Of a DNA stretch of 34,870 nt, positions 7,020-14,627 are shown piece by piece (position 1 is the stretch's first letter; each line of letters opens with the position of its first letter). Made by a program: the position numbers and the translations under genes. Origin of the DNA: Pseudoflavonifractor_A sp022772585 (lineage in GTDB: Bacteria > Bacillota > Clostridia > Oscillospirales > Oscillospiraceae); assembly GCF_052065415.1 (NCBI RefSeq), contig NZ_JBQHUB010000031.1, positions 1 through 34,870 on the forward strand, read 5' to 3'. The notes below the pieces were generated by a model, which did not search any database, was not told the origin of the DNA, and worked only from the letters and a program-made list of their open reading frames with translations.

Positions 7020-8258
7020 TTATGCGGTAAACACCGTTACGGCTGCAAAGCCGTTGCCCGGCTTTTCCTCCACATAGCCCCGGACCTGCAGCATGGTCAG
7101 GGCGGAGAGTATCCGCCGGGCCGGGATGCCGGTGGCCTCCACCAGATCGTCCGGCCGCAGAGTGGACTCTCCCAGCTTGAGCAGGAGCTCCTTCTCATCG
7201 TCCGTGAACTCCTCGGTGCACGCTTCAAAGGTACTATAAGACCTTCCCGTCCCCTTGTCAACCGTCTCCAGTGGGATCTTCTCCTCCTTCCGGGGCATTT
7301 TCGGCGTTTTTTCCACCGGTTTTTCCACCTTGCGCGCCGCCCGGTAAAGAAGTCCGCCGCTGCGGTCCCGGCCCACCTTGGCCGGATAGAGGGTCTCGTA
7401 CTCCTCCAGCACGTCCCGGGCCGAGAGCACCAGCTTGGCCTCGCCCCGCTGGATGAGCAGGTTGGTCCCGGCGCTGGAGGGCGCCCCCGCCGGGCCGGGG
7501 AAGGCGAACACATCCCGGTTCTGGTCCAGGGCCTTCCGGGCGGTGATGAGGGTGCCGCTGCGCTCGGCGGCCTCCACCGCCACCACGCCCAGGCTCAGTC
7601 CGCTGATGATCCGGTTGCGCACCGGGAAATGATGCCCCTCGGTGGGGGTGCCGGGCGGATACTCGCTGATGAGTGCGCCCACCTCCGGGATGCGCTCATA
7701 GAGGTCGGCGCTGGAGAACGGGTAGACCCGGTCGATGCCGCCGCCCAGCACCGAGCAGACCGTACCGCCCGCCCGGATGGCGCTGCGCAGGCAGGCGGAG
7801 TCCACGCCCTGGGCGATGCCGGACACCACCAGCGCACCGCCCCGGGCCAGCTCCCAGCCCAGGGTCCCGGCCTGGCTCAGTCCGTACTCCGACGCCCTGC
7901 GGGAGCCCACCACACCGATGGCCACCTCCTCGTCAAAGGCGATGTGTTTTCCCTTCACATAGAGCACCGCCGGCGGCGCGTCGATCTGCCGCAGCCGCTC
8001 GGGATACTCCGCGTCCTGCATGGTGAGGATGCGGATGCCCAACCGGGCGCAGTCGGCCTGGACGCGCTGGGCGTAGTCCAGCTCTTTGTGCGAGAGCTCC
8101 TTTCGCAGCGGCAGGGGCAGCCCCGCCAGCCGGTACTCCTCCGGGTCGGCGAAATACACGCCCTCCGGCGAGCCGAAACGGTCGGCCAGGGCGGCGGCCT
8201 CTCCCGGCCGCAGCGAGGGACGGGTGGTCAGCCAGAGCCAGTACTTCAGCGCGGACAT
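7020..8258 (-). CDS. dprA: DNA-processing protein DprA (Smf)
   Basis: DprA binds incoming single-stranded DNA during natural transformation and loads RecA. The 412-residue protein has the extended Rossmann core with GVVGSRRASEYG (about residues 113-124), VSGIAQGVDSACLRSA, GGGIDRVYP and SEYPPGTPTEGHHFPVRNR, all diagnostic. A charged, proline-rich linker (KVEKPVEKTPKMPRKEEKI) is followed by a C-terminal winged-helix domain (about residues 345-405), as in DprA proteins of many species. The start ATG has GAGGTG upstream. It lies between rlmB and topA, the frequent dprA-topA neighbourhood of Firmicutes. No other competence gene is visible, so transformation ability cannot be judged here. Confidence 0.96.
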   Translation of the reverse strand: MSALKYWLWLTTRPSLRPGEAAALADRFGSPEGVYFADPEEYRLAGLPLPLRKELSHKELDYAQRVQADCARLGIRILTMQDAEYPERLRQIDAPPAVLYVKGKHIAFDEEVAIGVVGSRRASEYGLSQAGTLGWELARGGALVVSGIAQGVDSACLRSAIRAGGTVCSVLGGGIDRVYPFSSADLYERIPEVGALISEYPPGTPTEGHHFPVRNRIISGLSLGVVAVEAAERSGTLITARKALDQNRDVFAFPGPAGAPSSAGTNLLIQRGEAKLVLSARDVLEEYETLYPAKVGRDRSGGLLYRAARKVEKPVEKTPKMPRKEEKIPLETVDKGTGRSYSTFEACTEEFTDDEKELLLKLGESTLRPDDLVEATGIPARRILSALTMLQVRGYVEEKPGNGFAAVTVFTA

Positions 8259-8305
8259 AAAAACACCTCATTCTCTCTATCTGTCGGGTGCGCTCCCGGC
8301 GGAGC

Positions 8306-9064
8306 TCACCGCGCCATCTCCCACAGCACCACCGCGGCGGCCACCGCGGCGTTGAGGGATTCACAGCGCTCCCGCATGGGGATCTTCAGGGTCTTTTCGC
8401 AGCGCTCCAGCGCCTGCCGGGACACCCCCCGGCCCTCGCTGCCGATGATGACGGCGGCCCCGGCCAGCGCGGCGGAGCGCACGTCCTCGGTATCCTCCCG
8501 CAGGGCGGTGGCATAGAGGGGGACGCCTGCCCGGCGGAGGGCCACGTCCAGCTCATCCAGCCCGGCCTCCCACACCGGCAGGCGGAAGCAGGCTCCCATG
8601 GAGGCCCGCACCGTCTTGGGCGAGAAGGGATCGGCGCAGCCGGGGAGAAGCACCAGTCCCGCCGCCCCGAAGGCATCGGCGGTGCGCCAGATGGTACCCA
8701 CGTTGCCCGGGTCCTGCACCCCGTCCAGCACCAGCAGCCCTCCGGGGGGGAGGCCTTCCGGCAGGGAGGTTTCCGGCGTGGAACACACGCCCATCATTCC
8801 CTGGGGGTTCTCCATGGTGGAGAGGCTGCGGAACACCTCTTCCGGTACCGACACCAGGCGCACTGTATCCCTGAGTCCCTCCGGCGGCTCCACGCCCTGG
8901 GCACACACCACCGTCTCCAGCGCCGCGCCCCAGGCCGCCGCCTCCGCCGTCAGCTTGGTGCCCTCGCAGAGAAAGCGCCCGCTACTCCGGCGGTATTTCC
9001 GGTCGCTCCCCAGCTTTCGGATGTGGACGGAGAGCGGATTCTGCCGGCTCGTGATCCATTCCAT
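8306..9064 (-). CDS. TrmH/SpoU-family RNA 2'-O-methyltransferase
   Basis: A SPOUT-fold enzyme that methylates a ribose 2'-OH, most likely in 23S rRNA (RlmB-like); the exact nucleotide cannot be told from sequence. The N-terminal part (residues 1-90, with ITSRQNPL and FLCEGTKL) is the substrate-binding domain. The catalytic half carries the three SpoU motifs: NVGTIWRTADAFGA, VIIGSEGRGVS and IPMRERCESLNAAVAAAVVLWE, which form the knotted S-adenosylmethionine site. The 252-residue form starting MEWITSRQNP is chosen because the longer open frame would overlap ktrA deeply. Its ribosome-binding sequence AGGGGGA overlaps the ktrA stop codon, indicating translational coupling. Confidence 0.93.
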   Translation of the reverse strand: MEWITSRQNPLSVHIRKLGSDRKYRRSSGRFLCEGTKLTAEAAAWGAALETVVCAQGVEPPEGLRDTVRLVSVPEEVFRSLSTMENPQGMMGVCSTPETSLPEGLPPGGLLVLDGVQDPGNVGTIWRTADAFGAAGLVLLPGCADPFSPKTVRASMGACFRLPVWEAGLDELDVALRRAGVPLYATALREDTEDVRSAALAGAAVIIGSEGRGVSRQALERCEKTLKIPMRERCESLNAAVAAAVVLWEMAR

Positions 9065-9075
9065 ATGCCGTCCCC

Positions 9076-9726
9076 CTACAGCTCGTGGAGCTGATTGATG
9101 GATTCGATGCGGCCCAGCACCACCAGCCTGTCCCCCTGGGAGACGGCATAGTCGCCGCCGGGGGCCACATTCAGCTCCCCCGTCCGGTCCCGGACGGCGA
9201 TGACGTTCACATGGTGCCTGACCCGGATGTCCAGCTGCCGGATGGTCTGGCCCTGCCACCCTGCGGGAGCGGCCAGCTCCACGATGCTGAAATCGTCCGA
9301 GAGCTCGATAAAATTGAGCACGTTGGAGCTGGACAGGCCCTGGGCCAGCTTCAGGCCCATCTCATGCTCCGGGAATATCACCCGGTCGGCGCCGATCTTC
9401 TCCAGCACCTTGCGGTGGACATGGCTCTGGGCCTTGCACACCACCTGCTTCACCCCGGCCTCCTTCAGATTCAGGGTGATGAGGGCGCTGTCCCCCACGT
9501 CGCTGCCGGCGGCCACGATGGCGCAGTCAAAATTGCGCACTCCCAAAGCCCGCAGCACCGCCGGGTCCTTGGCGTCCCCGGCCGCCGCGTGGGTCACCTG
9601 CTCGGCCATCTTCTGCACCCGCTCGCTGTCGGCGTCGATGGCCAGCACTTCATGGCCCAGGCTGCACAGCTCGGTGGCCACCGCGCTGCCGAAACGCCCC
9701 AGGCCGATCACTACAAAGGTCTTCAT
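9076..9726 (-). CDS. ktrA: Potassium-uptake regulatory subunit (KtrA/TrkA, RCK domain)
   Basis: Cytoplasmic gating subunit of a Ktr/Trk potassium channel. The 216-residue protein has one RCK-N domain with the nucleotide-binding motif VVIGLGRFGSAVA (residues 5-17) and a conserved acidic residue after strand 2 (LAIDAD). An RCK-C domain fills about residues 135-216 (SIVELAAPAGWQGQTIRQLDIR...). A single RCK-N/RCK-C unit is the KtrA form; Escherichia coli TrkA has two. GGGAGG lies before the ATG, and the gene follows the membrane subunit by 33 bp in the same operon. Confidence 0.95.
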   Translation of the reverse strand: MKTFVVIGLGRFGSAVATELCSLGHEVLAIDADSERVQKMAEQVTHAAAGDAKDPAVLRALGVRNFDCAIVAAGSDVGDSALITLNLKEAGVKQVVCKAQSHVHRKVLEKIGADRVIFPEHEMGLKLAQGLSSSNVLNFIELSDDFSIVELAAPAGWQGQTIRQLDIRVRHHVNVIAVRDRTGELNVAPGGDYAVSQGDRLVVLGRIESINQLHEL

Positions 9727-9759
9727 ATCTGTTTCAAACCTCCCTGTCCGCCCATGGGG

Positions 9760-11148
9760 CTATCCGATCATAAGGTCCATATTGGGATACCGGATCCTGG
9801 CCGCCTTTCGCTTCCGGGTGAGGAAGGCGATGGAGAAGGAGAGCACTCCCACCCGGCCCAGATACATAAAGAGGATGAGCAGCCACTGGGACGCCCGGCT
9901 CAGCCCCGGCGTGATCCCCGCGGTAAGGCCCACGGTGCCCAGGGCGGAGGCCACCTCAAAGGCGCAGTCCAGATAGGGCAGTCCCTCCAGCGCAGAGAGG
10001 GCGATGGACCCTGCGCAGAACAGGCCCACCACCACCAGCGTCAGGGTCATGGCGTTGAGCACCCGCTGGTAGGACACCGCCCTGCCCCGCACCGTCACCT
10101 GTTCCCGGCCCGTCAGGCCGGACCGGAAGGCCAGCAGCAGCACCGCCAGCGTCACCGTCTTGATGCCGCCCGCCGTGGAGCCGGAAGAGCCGCCGATGAG
10201 CATCAGCACCACCGACAGGGCTCTGGTGCTCTCCCGCAGGCCCCCCTGTCCCAGGCTGTCGAAGCCCGCGGTGCGCAGCGTGACCGACTGGAACAGGGCG
10301 TTGAGCAGCTTCTCCCACAGGGGCATGGGCCCCAGGGTGGCGGGATTGTGGTACTCGGCAATCAGCGTAAATACCGTCCCCAGGGTCAGCAGAGCCGCCG
10401 TCATAGCCAGCACCAGCTTGCTGTACAGGGACAGCCGCCGCCAGCACCGGGCCCGGACCATGTCCTCCCACACAAAGAAGCCCAGGCCTCCCACCACGAC
10501 GAGGACCGCCGTGGTCAGCAGGACCACCGGGTCGTCCCGTACCCCCGTCAGGCTGGAGAAGGGCCCATAAGCCCCGCCCAGCAGGTCGAAGCCCGCGTTG
10601 CAGAAAGCGGACACCGCGTGGAAGATTCCCCGCCACAGCCCCCGTGCAAAGCCGAAACGGGGGATGAACCGGGCCGCCAGCAGCGCCGCACCGGTCCCCT
10701 CCAGGAAAAAGGTCCCCACCAGCGCCCGGCGCACCACCCGCACCACGCCGTCCAGGTCGTTCAGGTTAAAGGTGGAGACCATGATGAGCCGCTCGGACAG
10801 GCCGATCCTGCGGTGGAGGGCCAGGGACACCATGGTTATGACCGTCATGAAGCCCAGCCCTCCCAGCTGGATCATGACCAGGATCACCACCTGGCCGAAC
10901 AGGCTCCACTGGAGCCAGGTGTCCGCCAGGACAAGACCCGTCACGCAGGTAGCCGAGGTGGCGGTGAACAGCGCGGTAAAAAATCCGGCGCTCTGTCCGT
11001 CCCGGGAGGCCAGGGGCAGCGTCAGCAGCAGGCTCCCCAGCAGAATGATGCACCCGAAGGAGGATGCCACGATGCGGGTGGGATTCATGCCCCTGCCGCT
11101 GAAGTGCCGCTGCCTCAGCCGGCGGAGCGGGGACGATTCCATTTTCAT
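9760..11148 (-). CDS. ktrB: Potassium-uptake membrane subunit (KtrB/TrkH)
   Basis: Ion-conducting subunit of the Ktr/Trk potassium transporter. The 462-residue protein is strongly hydrophobic, with eight main membrane segments in four membrane-pore-membrane repeats. The pore-loop glycines are visible as SATCVTGL, SAFCNAGFD, TLRTAGFD and SALGTVGLT. GGSSGSTAGGIKT, the flexible loop of the third repeat that gates the pore, is intact. Three start codons (GTG 11154, ATG 11148, ATG 11142) lie close together; the one at 11148 is chosen because GAGG lies 8 bases upstream. It pairs with ktrA directly downstream. Confidence 0.95.
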   Translation of the reverse strand: MKMESSPLRRLRQRHFSGRGMNPTRIVASSFGCIILLGSLLLTLPLASRDGQSAGFFTALFTATSATCVTGLVLADTWLQWSLFGQVVILVMIQLGGLGFMTVITMVSLALHRRIGLSERLIMVSTFNLNDLDGVVRVVRRALVGTFFLEGTGAALLAARFIPRFGFARGLWRGIFHAVSAFCNAGFDLLGGAYGPFSSLTGVRDDPVVLLTTAVLVVVGGLGFFVWEDMVRARCWRRLSLYSKLVLAMTAALLTLGTVFTLIAEYHNPATLGPMPLWEKLLNALFQSVTLRTAGFDSLGQGGLRESTRALSVVLMLIGGSSGSTAGGIKTVTLAVLLLAFRSGLTGREQVTVRGRAVSYQRVLNAMTLTLVVVGLFCAGSIALSALEGLPYLDCAFEVASALGTVGLTAGITPGLSRASQWLLILFMYLGRVGVLSFSIAFLTRKRKAARIRYPNMDLMIG

Positions 11149-11236
11149 GTTCACTTCCTCATCAGTCCGGCAGAACGAGATATGGATACACAGAAAGGCA
11201 CAGACAAGGAAATTTCTTCCTTATCTATGCCCATAA

Positions 11237-11265
11237 GAGGCCGCGCCCGCGCGGGACGCGGCCTC
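11237..11265 (-). terminator. GC-rich hairpin after lysS
   Basis: A perfect 9-bp stem (11237-11245 with 11257-11265) around a GC-rich loop lies 15 bp after the lysS stop codon. There is no U-run on the minus strand (TTATGGGC follows), so it is a weak or factor-assisted terminator, or an mRNA 3'-end stabiliser before ktrB. Confidence 0.5.
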
Positions 11266-11280
11266 CCGGTACCTTATTGC

Positions 11281-12783
11281 TCAGTCCAGAGGTTTCATGG
11301 TGGGGAACAAAATCACGTCCCGGATGGAGTCGGCTCCGGTGAGCAGCATAACGCAGCGGTCGATGCCCATGCCCATACCGCCGGTGGGGGGCATACCGTA
11401 TTCCAGAGCGGTAAGGAAGTCCTCATCCAGCATCTCAGTCTCATCGTCGCCCCGCTCCCTCTGCTCCACCTGCTTCTCAAAGCGGTGGCGCTGGTCGATG
11501 GGGTCGTTGAGTTCGGAGTAGGCGTTGGCCAGCTCGCTGTGACAGACGAAGAGCTCAAACCGCTCGGTGAGGCGGGGATCCTCCGGGCTGCGCTTGGTCA
11601 GGGGAGATACCTCCACCGGATACATCGTAATAAAAGTAGGCTGGATCAGTTTCTCCTCCACCCGCTGGTCGAAGCAGGCATACAGGGCGTTGCCCCAGGT
11701 CTTTTCGGCGGCATCGGCCAGTTCCACGCCCACTGCCTTGGCGGCGGCCACCGCCTCAGCATCGTCGGTAATGGCGCCGAAATCGATCCCCAGATACTCC
11801 TTCACCGCGTCCACCATGGTCAGACGGCGCCAGCCGGGGGTCAGGTCGATCTGCTCGCCCTGCCACTCCACCTGGTAGGTGCCCAGGATCTTCTGGGCGG
11901 CGCCCGAGATGATGCCCTCGGCAATGTCCATCATGTCGTGGAAATCGGCATAAGCCTGGTAGAGCTCCACGGTGGTGAACTCGGGGTTGTGCTTGGGATC
12001 CATGCCCTCGTTGCGGAAGATGCGGCCGATCTCATACACCCGGTCCATGCCGCCCACGATGAGCCGCTTCAGCGGCAGCTCGGTGGCAATGCGCATATAC
12101 ATGTCGATGTCCAGGGTATTGTGGTGGGTGACGAAGGGCCGGGCGGCGGCGCCGCCGGCAATGGTGTTGAGCACCGGGGTCTCCACCTCAATATAGCCCA
12201 TGTTGTCCAGATACTCCCGCATGGACTTGATGAACTGGGAGCGGATGACGAAATTCCGCTTGACCTCGGGGTTGACCATCAGGTCCACATAGCGCTGGCG
12301 GTAGCGGGTCTCCCGGTCGGTGAGGCCGTGGTACTTCTCGGGCAGGGGCAGCAGAGACTTGGAGAGCAGGATGATGTTCCTGGCCCGGACGCTCATTTCG
12401 CCCCGCTGGGTGCGGAACACCTCACCCTCCACACCCACGATATCGCCGATGTCATATTTCTTGAACTTCTTGTAAACCGCCTCATCCATTTCATCCTGAC
12501 GGGCGTAGAGCTGGATGCGTCCGTCCCGGTCCTGCAGATCACAGAAGCTGACCTTGCCCATGCCGCGCTTGGACATAAGGCGGCCCGCCACCTTCACAGC
12601 CTGTCCCTCCAGAGCGTCAAACTGCTCTTTGATCTGGGCGGAAGTATGATCCCAGTCAAACTTGGTGACCTGGAAGGGGTCCTGTCCGGCGTCCTGCAGC
12701 TCCTTAAGCTTGCCGCGGCGGATCTTCAGCAGTTCAGAGAGAGAGGGCTCCTGCCTCTGGGGCACGTTCTTTTCTTCACTCAT
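11281..12783 (-). CDS. lysS: Lysyl-tRNA synthetase, class II
   Basis: Charges tRNA-Lys with lysine. The 500-residue protein has an N-terminal OB-fold anticodon-binding domain (about residues 60-170, with VAGRLMSKRGMGKVSFCDLQD) and the class II catalytic domain. Motif 2 is visible as YEIGRIFRNEGMDPKHNPEF and motif 3 as GMGMGIDRCVMLLTGADSIR near the C-terminus, which ends VILFPTMKPLD. Length is standard. It follows greA by 21 bp on the same strand and is read from the strong greA promoter; greA-lysS is a common Firmicute pair. No T-box was found upstream, consistent with the shared promoter. Confidence 0.98.
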   Translation of the reverse strand: MSEEKNVPQRQEPSLSELLKIRRGKLKELQDAGQDPFQVTKFDWDHTSAQIKEQFDALEGQAVKVAGRLMSKRGMGKVSFCDLQDRDGRIQLYARQDEMDEAVYKKFKKYDIGDIVGVEGEVFRTQRGEMSVRARNIILLSKSLLPLPEKYHGLTDRETRYRQRYVDLMVNPEVKRNFVIRSQFIKSMREYLDNMGYIEVETPVLNTIAGGAAARPFVTHHNTLDIDMYMRIATELPLKRLIVGGMDRVYEIGRIFRNEGMDPKHNPEFTTVELYQAYADFHDMMDIAEGIISGAAQKILGTYQVEWQGEQIDLTPGWRRLTMVDAVKEYLGIDFGAITDDAEAVAAAKAVGVELADAAEKTWGNALYACFDQRVEEKLIQPTFITMYPVEVSPLTKRSPEDPRLTERFELFVCHSELANAYSELNDPIDQRHRFEKQVEQRERGDDETEMLDEDFLTALEYGMPPTGGMGMGIDRCVMLLTGADSIRDVILFPTMKPLD

Positions 12784-12804
12784 TGGTACGTTCTCTCCCT
12801 TTCT

Positions 12805-13284
12805 TTAGGCCTTCTGGATATCCAGGATACGGTAGGAGATGGTGCCGGCGGGGGCCTCCACCTCCACATCGTCGCCCACGGCGCCGCCCAGCAGGGCCCG
12901 GCCGAAGGGAGAGTCGTCGGAGATACGGCCGTTCATGGGATCGGCTTCCTGAGAGCCCACGATCTCATACTCCACTTCCTCGTCAAACTCCTTGTCCAGC
13001 ACCTTGATGCGGCTGCCCAGACGGACGATGGTGGTATCGTCGCTGTGCTCATCCTCGATGACCACGCAGTTCTGGAGGATCTCCTCCACCTCGGCAATGC
13101 GGGAATAGAGCTTGCCCTGCTCGTTTTTCGCCTCGTCATACTCGCTGTTCTCGCTCAGGTCGCCGAAGGAGCGGGCCTCCTTGATCTGATCGGCCACTTC
13201 CTTCTCCCGGACCGTCTTGAGATAGTTGAGCTCCTCCTTCAGCTTTTCAAACCGCTCGGGGCTCAGCTTATATTCTTTTGCCAT
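12805..13284 (-). CDS. greA: Transcription elongation factor GreA
   Basis: GreA rescues backtracked RNA polymerase by stimulating cleavage of the RNA 3' end. The ATG at 13284 (MAKEYKLSPERFEKL) with AAAGGTG about 10 bases upstream gives 159 residues, the normal size; a longer open frame exists but is not needed. The N-terminal coiled coil covers about residues 1-75, with the catalytic acidic tip in the DLSENSEYDEA segment (residues 42-52). The C-terminal FKBP-like domain has the typical DDSPFGRALLG and ISYRILDI endings. A consensus promoter and a small leader hairpin precede it. Confidence 0.97.
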   Translation of the reverse strand: MAKEYKLSPERFEKLKEELNYLKTVREKEVADQIKEARSFGDLSENSEYDEAKNEQGKLYSRIAEVEEILQNCVVIEDEHSDDTTIVRLGSRIKVLDKEFDEEVEYEIVGSQEADPMNGRISDDSPFGRALLGGAVGDDVEVEAPAGTISYRILDIQKA

Positions 13285-13323
13285 TGCCGTGCACACCTTT
13301 CTTTTGCCGAAAATAAGAGAAAC

Positions 13324-13402
13324 GAGCCGTTGCCGGCTCATATCTCCCACAGAATCCAATTTAACGTCTATACATTATATGTAGTTTGCCTGTATCTGTC
13401 AA
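13324..13402 (-). promoter_or_regulatory. Strong promoter and leader hairpin of greA-lysS
   Basis: On the minus strand TTGACA (13397-13402), a 17-base spacer and TATAAT (13374-13379) form a perfect consensus sigma-A promoter, the strongest in the window by sequence. The -35 box lies next to the stop codon of the upstream unknown gene. The leader carries a 6-bp hairpin with a 4-base loop (13324-13339) followed by a T-rich stretch, possibly a weak attenuator. Confidence 0.88.
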
Positions 13403-13403
13403 G

Positions 13404-14117
13404 CTATTTAAAGGAAGCGCGGGGGCGGATCTCCACTTCTTCGGCTTTCAGCCGCCCTTCCTCCCAGAGCAGGGCCAGCAGCGGCAGATCGTCCAGCTCC
13501 TCCGGCAGGGGGCAGGGCGCCGCCAGGGTCAGGCCCCCAAGGCCATCCTCCGTCCCGTCCAGGGACAGGCTGGCCTCCCCCTCGCGCTGCGCCGGGGGAA
13601 AGCACACCGTCACCTGGGCCTTTTCCGCCCTCTCCAGCACCGGCACGCCCCGCTCCCGCTCCAGCCAGCGCGCCAGATCGGCTCCCTCTTCCCCTGCCCG
13701 GAGGACCAGCCGCCGCACCCGAGGGGCCAGGGCGCAGGCCGTGTCGAAAAAGGGCCGGTCCACCCGCTTCCCCACCAGCGCCGCCGTGGCCCTCTCCGGC
13801 GGGATGCCTCGGGCGGAGAGGCTGGCCAGGGCCAGCCGGGGCGCCAGGGCGGTGCACAGACCCGCCGCGCTCACCGGGAGCAGGCCCTCCTCCTCCAGCA
13901 CCGGCCACAGCGGGAAGTCTGCCGGCACCAGCACCCGGCGGCAGCCTTCCTTCCGCAGCAGCCGGGCGGCCCGGCGTACCTGCCATCGGACAACCGCCCC
14001 GTCAGGCCCGGCGGGGGCGGACACAGACGCCCGCAGCAGTCCCAATCCCATGACCTCCCGCCGCTCCAGCCGGACCCGCCAGCCCCGGCGCTTCTCAAAC
14101 GCCAGCCATCCCACCAT
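13404..14117 (-). CDS. Protein of unknown function
   Basis: I do not recognise this 237-residue protein. The start ATG at 14117 (MVGWLAFEKRRGWRVRL) has GGGGTGAG upstream. It is rich in Arg, Leu, Ala and Glu, has no signal peptide or clear membrane segment, and looks like an alpha/beta soluble protein: a basic N-terminal strand region, a central segment that may be Rossmann-like (RRVLVPADFPLWPVLEEEGLL), and an acidic end. It lies between greA and the blaI operon and points away from blaI, so its upstream region (14118-14243) is shared with the blaI promoter. The coding evidence is the complete frame, the start signals and the tight fit with greA's promoter. Confidence 0.7.
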   Translation of the reverse strand: MVGWLAFEKRRGWRVRLERREVMGLGLLRASVSAPAGPDGAVVRWQVRRAARLLRKEGCRRVLVPADFPLWPVLEEEGLLPVSAAGLCTALAPRLALASLSARGIPPERATAALVGKRVDRPFFDTACALAPRVRRLVLRAGEEGADLARWLERERGVPVLERAEKAQVTVCFPPAQREGEASLSLDGTEDGLGGLTLAAPCPLPEELDDLPLLALLWEEGRLKAEEVEIRPRASFK

Positions 14118-14182
14118 GTTCTCACCCCGCTCACAGATTATGCGCCCCCGTTCCCCTCCATGCCTGTTTTTTCCGCTCCCTC

Positions 14183-14233
14183 TTGACAAACGCGTCCTAC
14201 AGTTGTAGTATATTTGTGTACTACAACTGTAGG
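14183..14233 (+). promoter_or_regulatory. BlaI-type operator over the blaI promoter
   Basis: TTGACA (14183-14188), a 17-base spacer and TAGTAT (14206-14211) form the promoter. A perfect 15-bp inverted repeat (14196-14210 with 14219-14233) covers the spacer, the -10 box, the start of transcription and the first bases of the ribosome-binding site. Each arm is itself a TACA-NN-TGTA dyad (TACAGTTGTA and TACAACTGTA), the known box of the BlaI/MecI/CopY repressors. The operon is therefore almost certainly autorepressed. Confidence 0.9.
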
Positions 14234-14243
14234 AGGTATCGTC

Positions 14244-14618
14244 ATGGAAACCGACCGTCTCTCCGACCGGGAGTGGACCGTGCTGGATGCCCTGTGGGCC
14301 CTCCCCGAGGGGGGCACCCTGGGGGAGCTCACCGACGCTCTCTTTCCCCGCACCGGGTGGAGCCGCAACACCGTTTTGACCTATCTCACCCGCATGGAGG
14401 CCAAAGGGCTGGTCGCCATCCGCCGGGAGGCCGCGCCCCGCCGCTATCAGGCCGCCCTCAGCCGGGAGGACTGGGCCGCGGGAGAGCGCCGCAGCCTCCT
14501 CCGGCGGGCCTATCAGGGCTCCGCCGGTAAGCTGGTGGCCGCCTTTCTCCGGGAGGAGGCCATCACCCCCCAGGAGCGGGATGAGCTGCGCCGCCTGCTG
14601 GACGAGATGGAAGTGTAG
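14244..14618 (+). CDS. BlaI/MecI-family transcriptional repressor
   Basis: A 124-residue winged-helix repressor. The N-terminal DNA-binding domain (residues 1-75) contains LSDREWTVLDALW and TGWSRNTVLTYLTRMEAKGLV, the typical BlaI helix-turn-helix and wing. The C-terminal part (about 80-124) is the helical dimerisation domain that the partner protease normally cleaves. AGGAGG lies 7 bases before the ATG at 14244. It overlaps its own operator region and is followed after 9 bp by an M56 protease gene. Beta-lactam response is not implied, because the partner lacks a penicillin-binding domain; the name is by family only. Confidence 0.92.
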   Translation: METDRLSDREWTVLDALWALPEGGTLGELTDALFPRTGWSRNTVLTYLTRMEAKGLVAIRREAAPRRYQAALSREDWAAGERRSLLRRAYQGSAGKLVAAFLREEAITPQERDELRRLLDEMEV

Positions 14619-14627
14619 GGCCGGGGC

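Noticed and set aside
12784..13403. T-box leader for lysS
   Set aside because: lysS follows greA by 21 bp and no T-box sequence or antiterminator was found in the greA leader.
9085..14208. A 1707-codon open frame on the plus strand
   Set aside because: It runs antisense to ktrA, ktrB, lysS, greA and other clear genes. Its His/Gly/Leu/Gln-rich product is the usual shadow of GC-rich genes.
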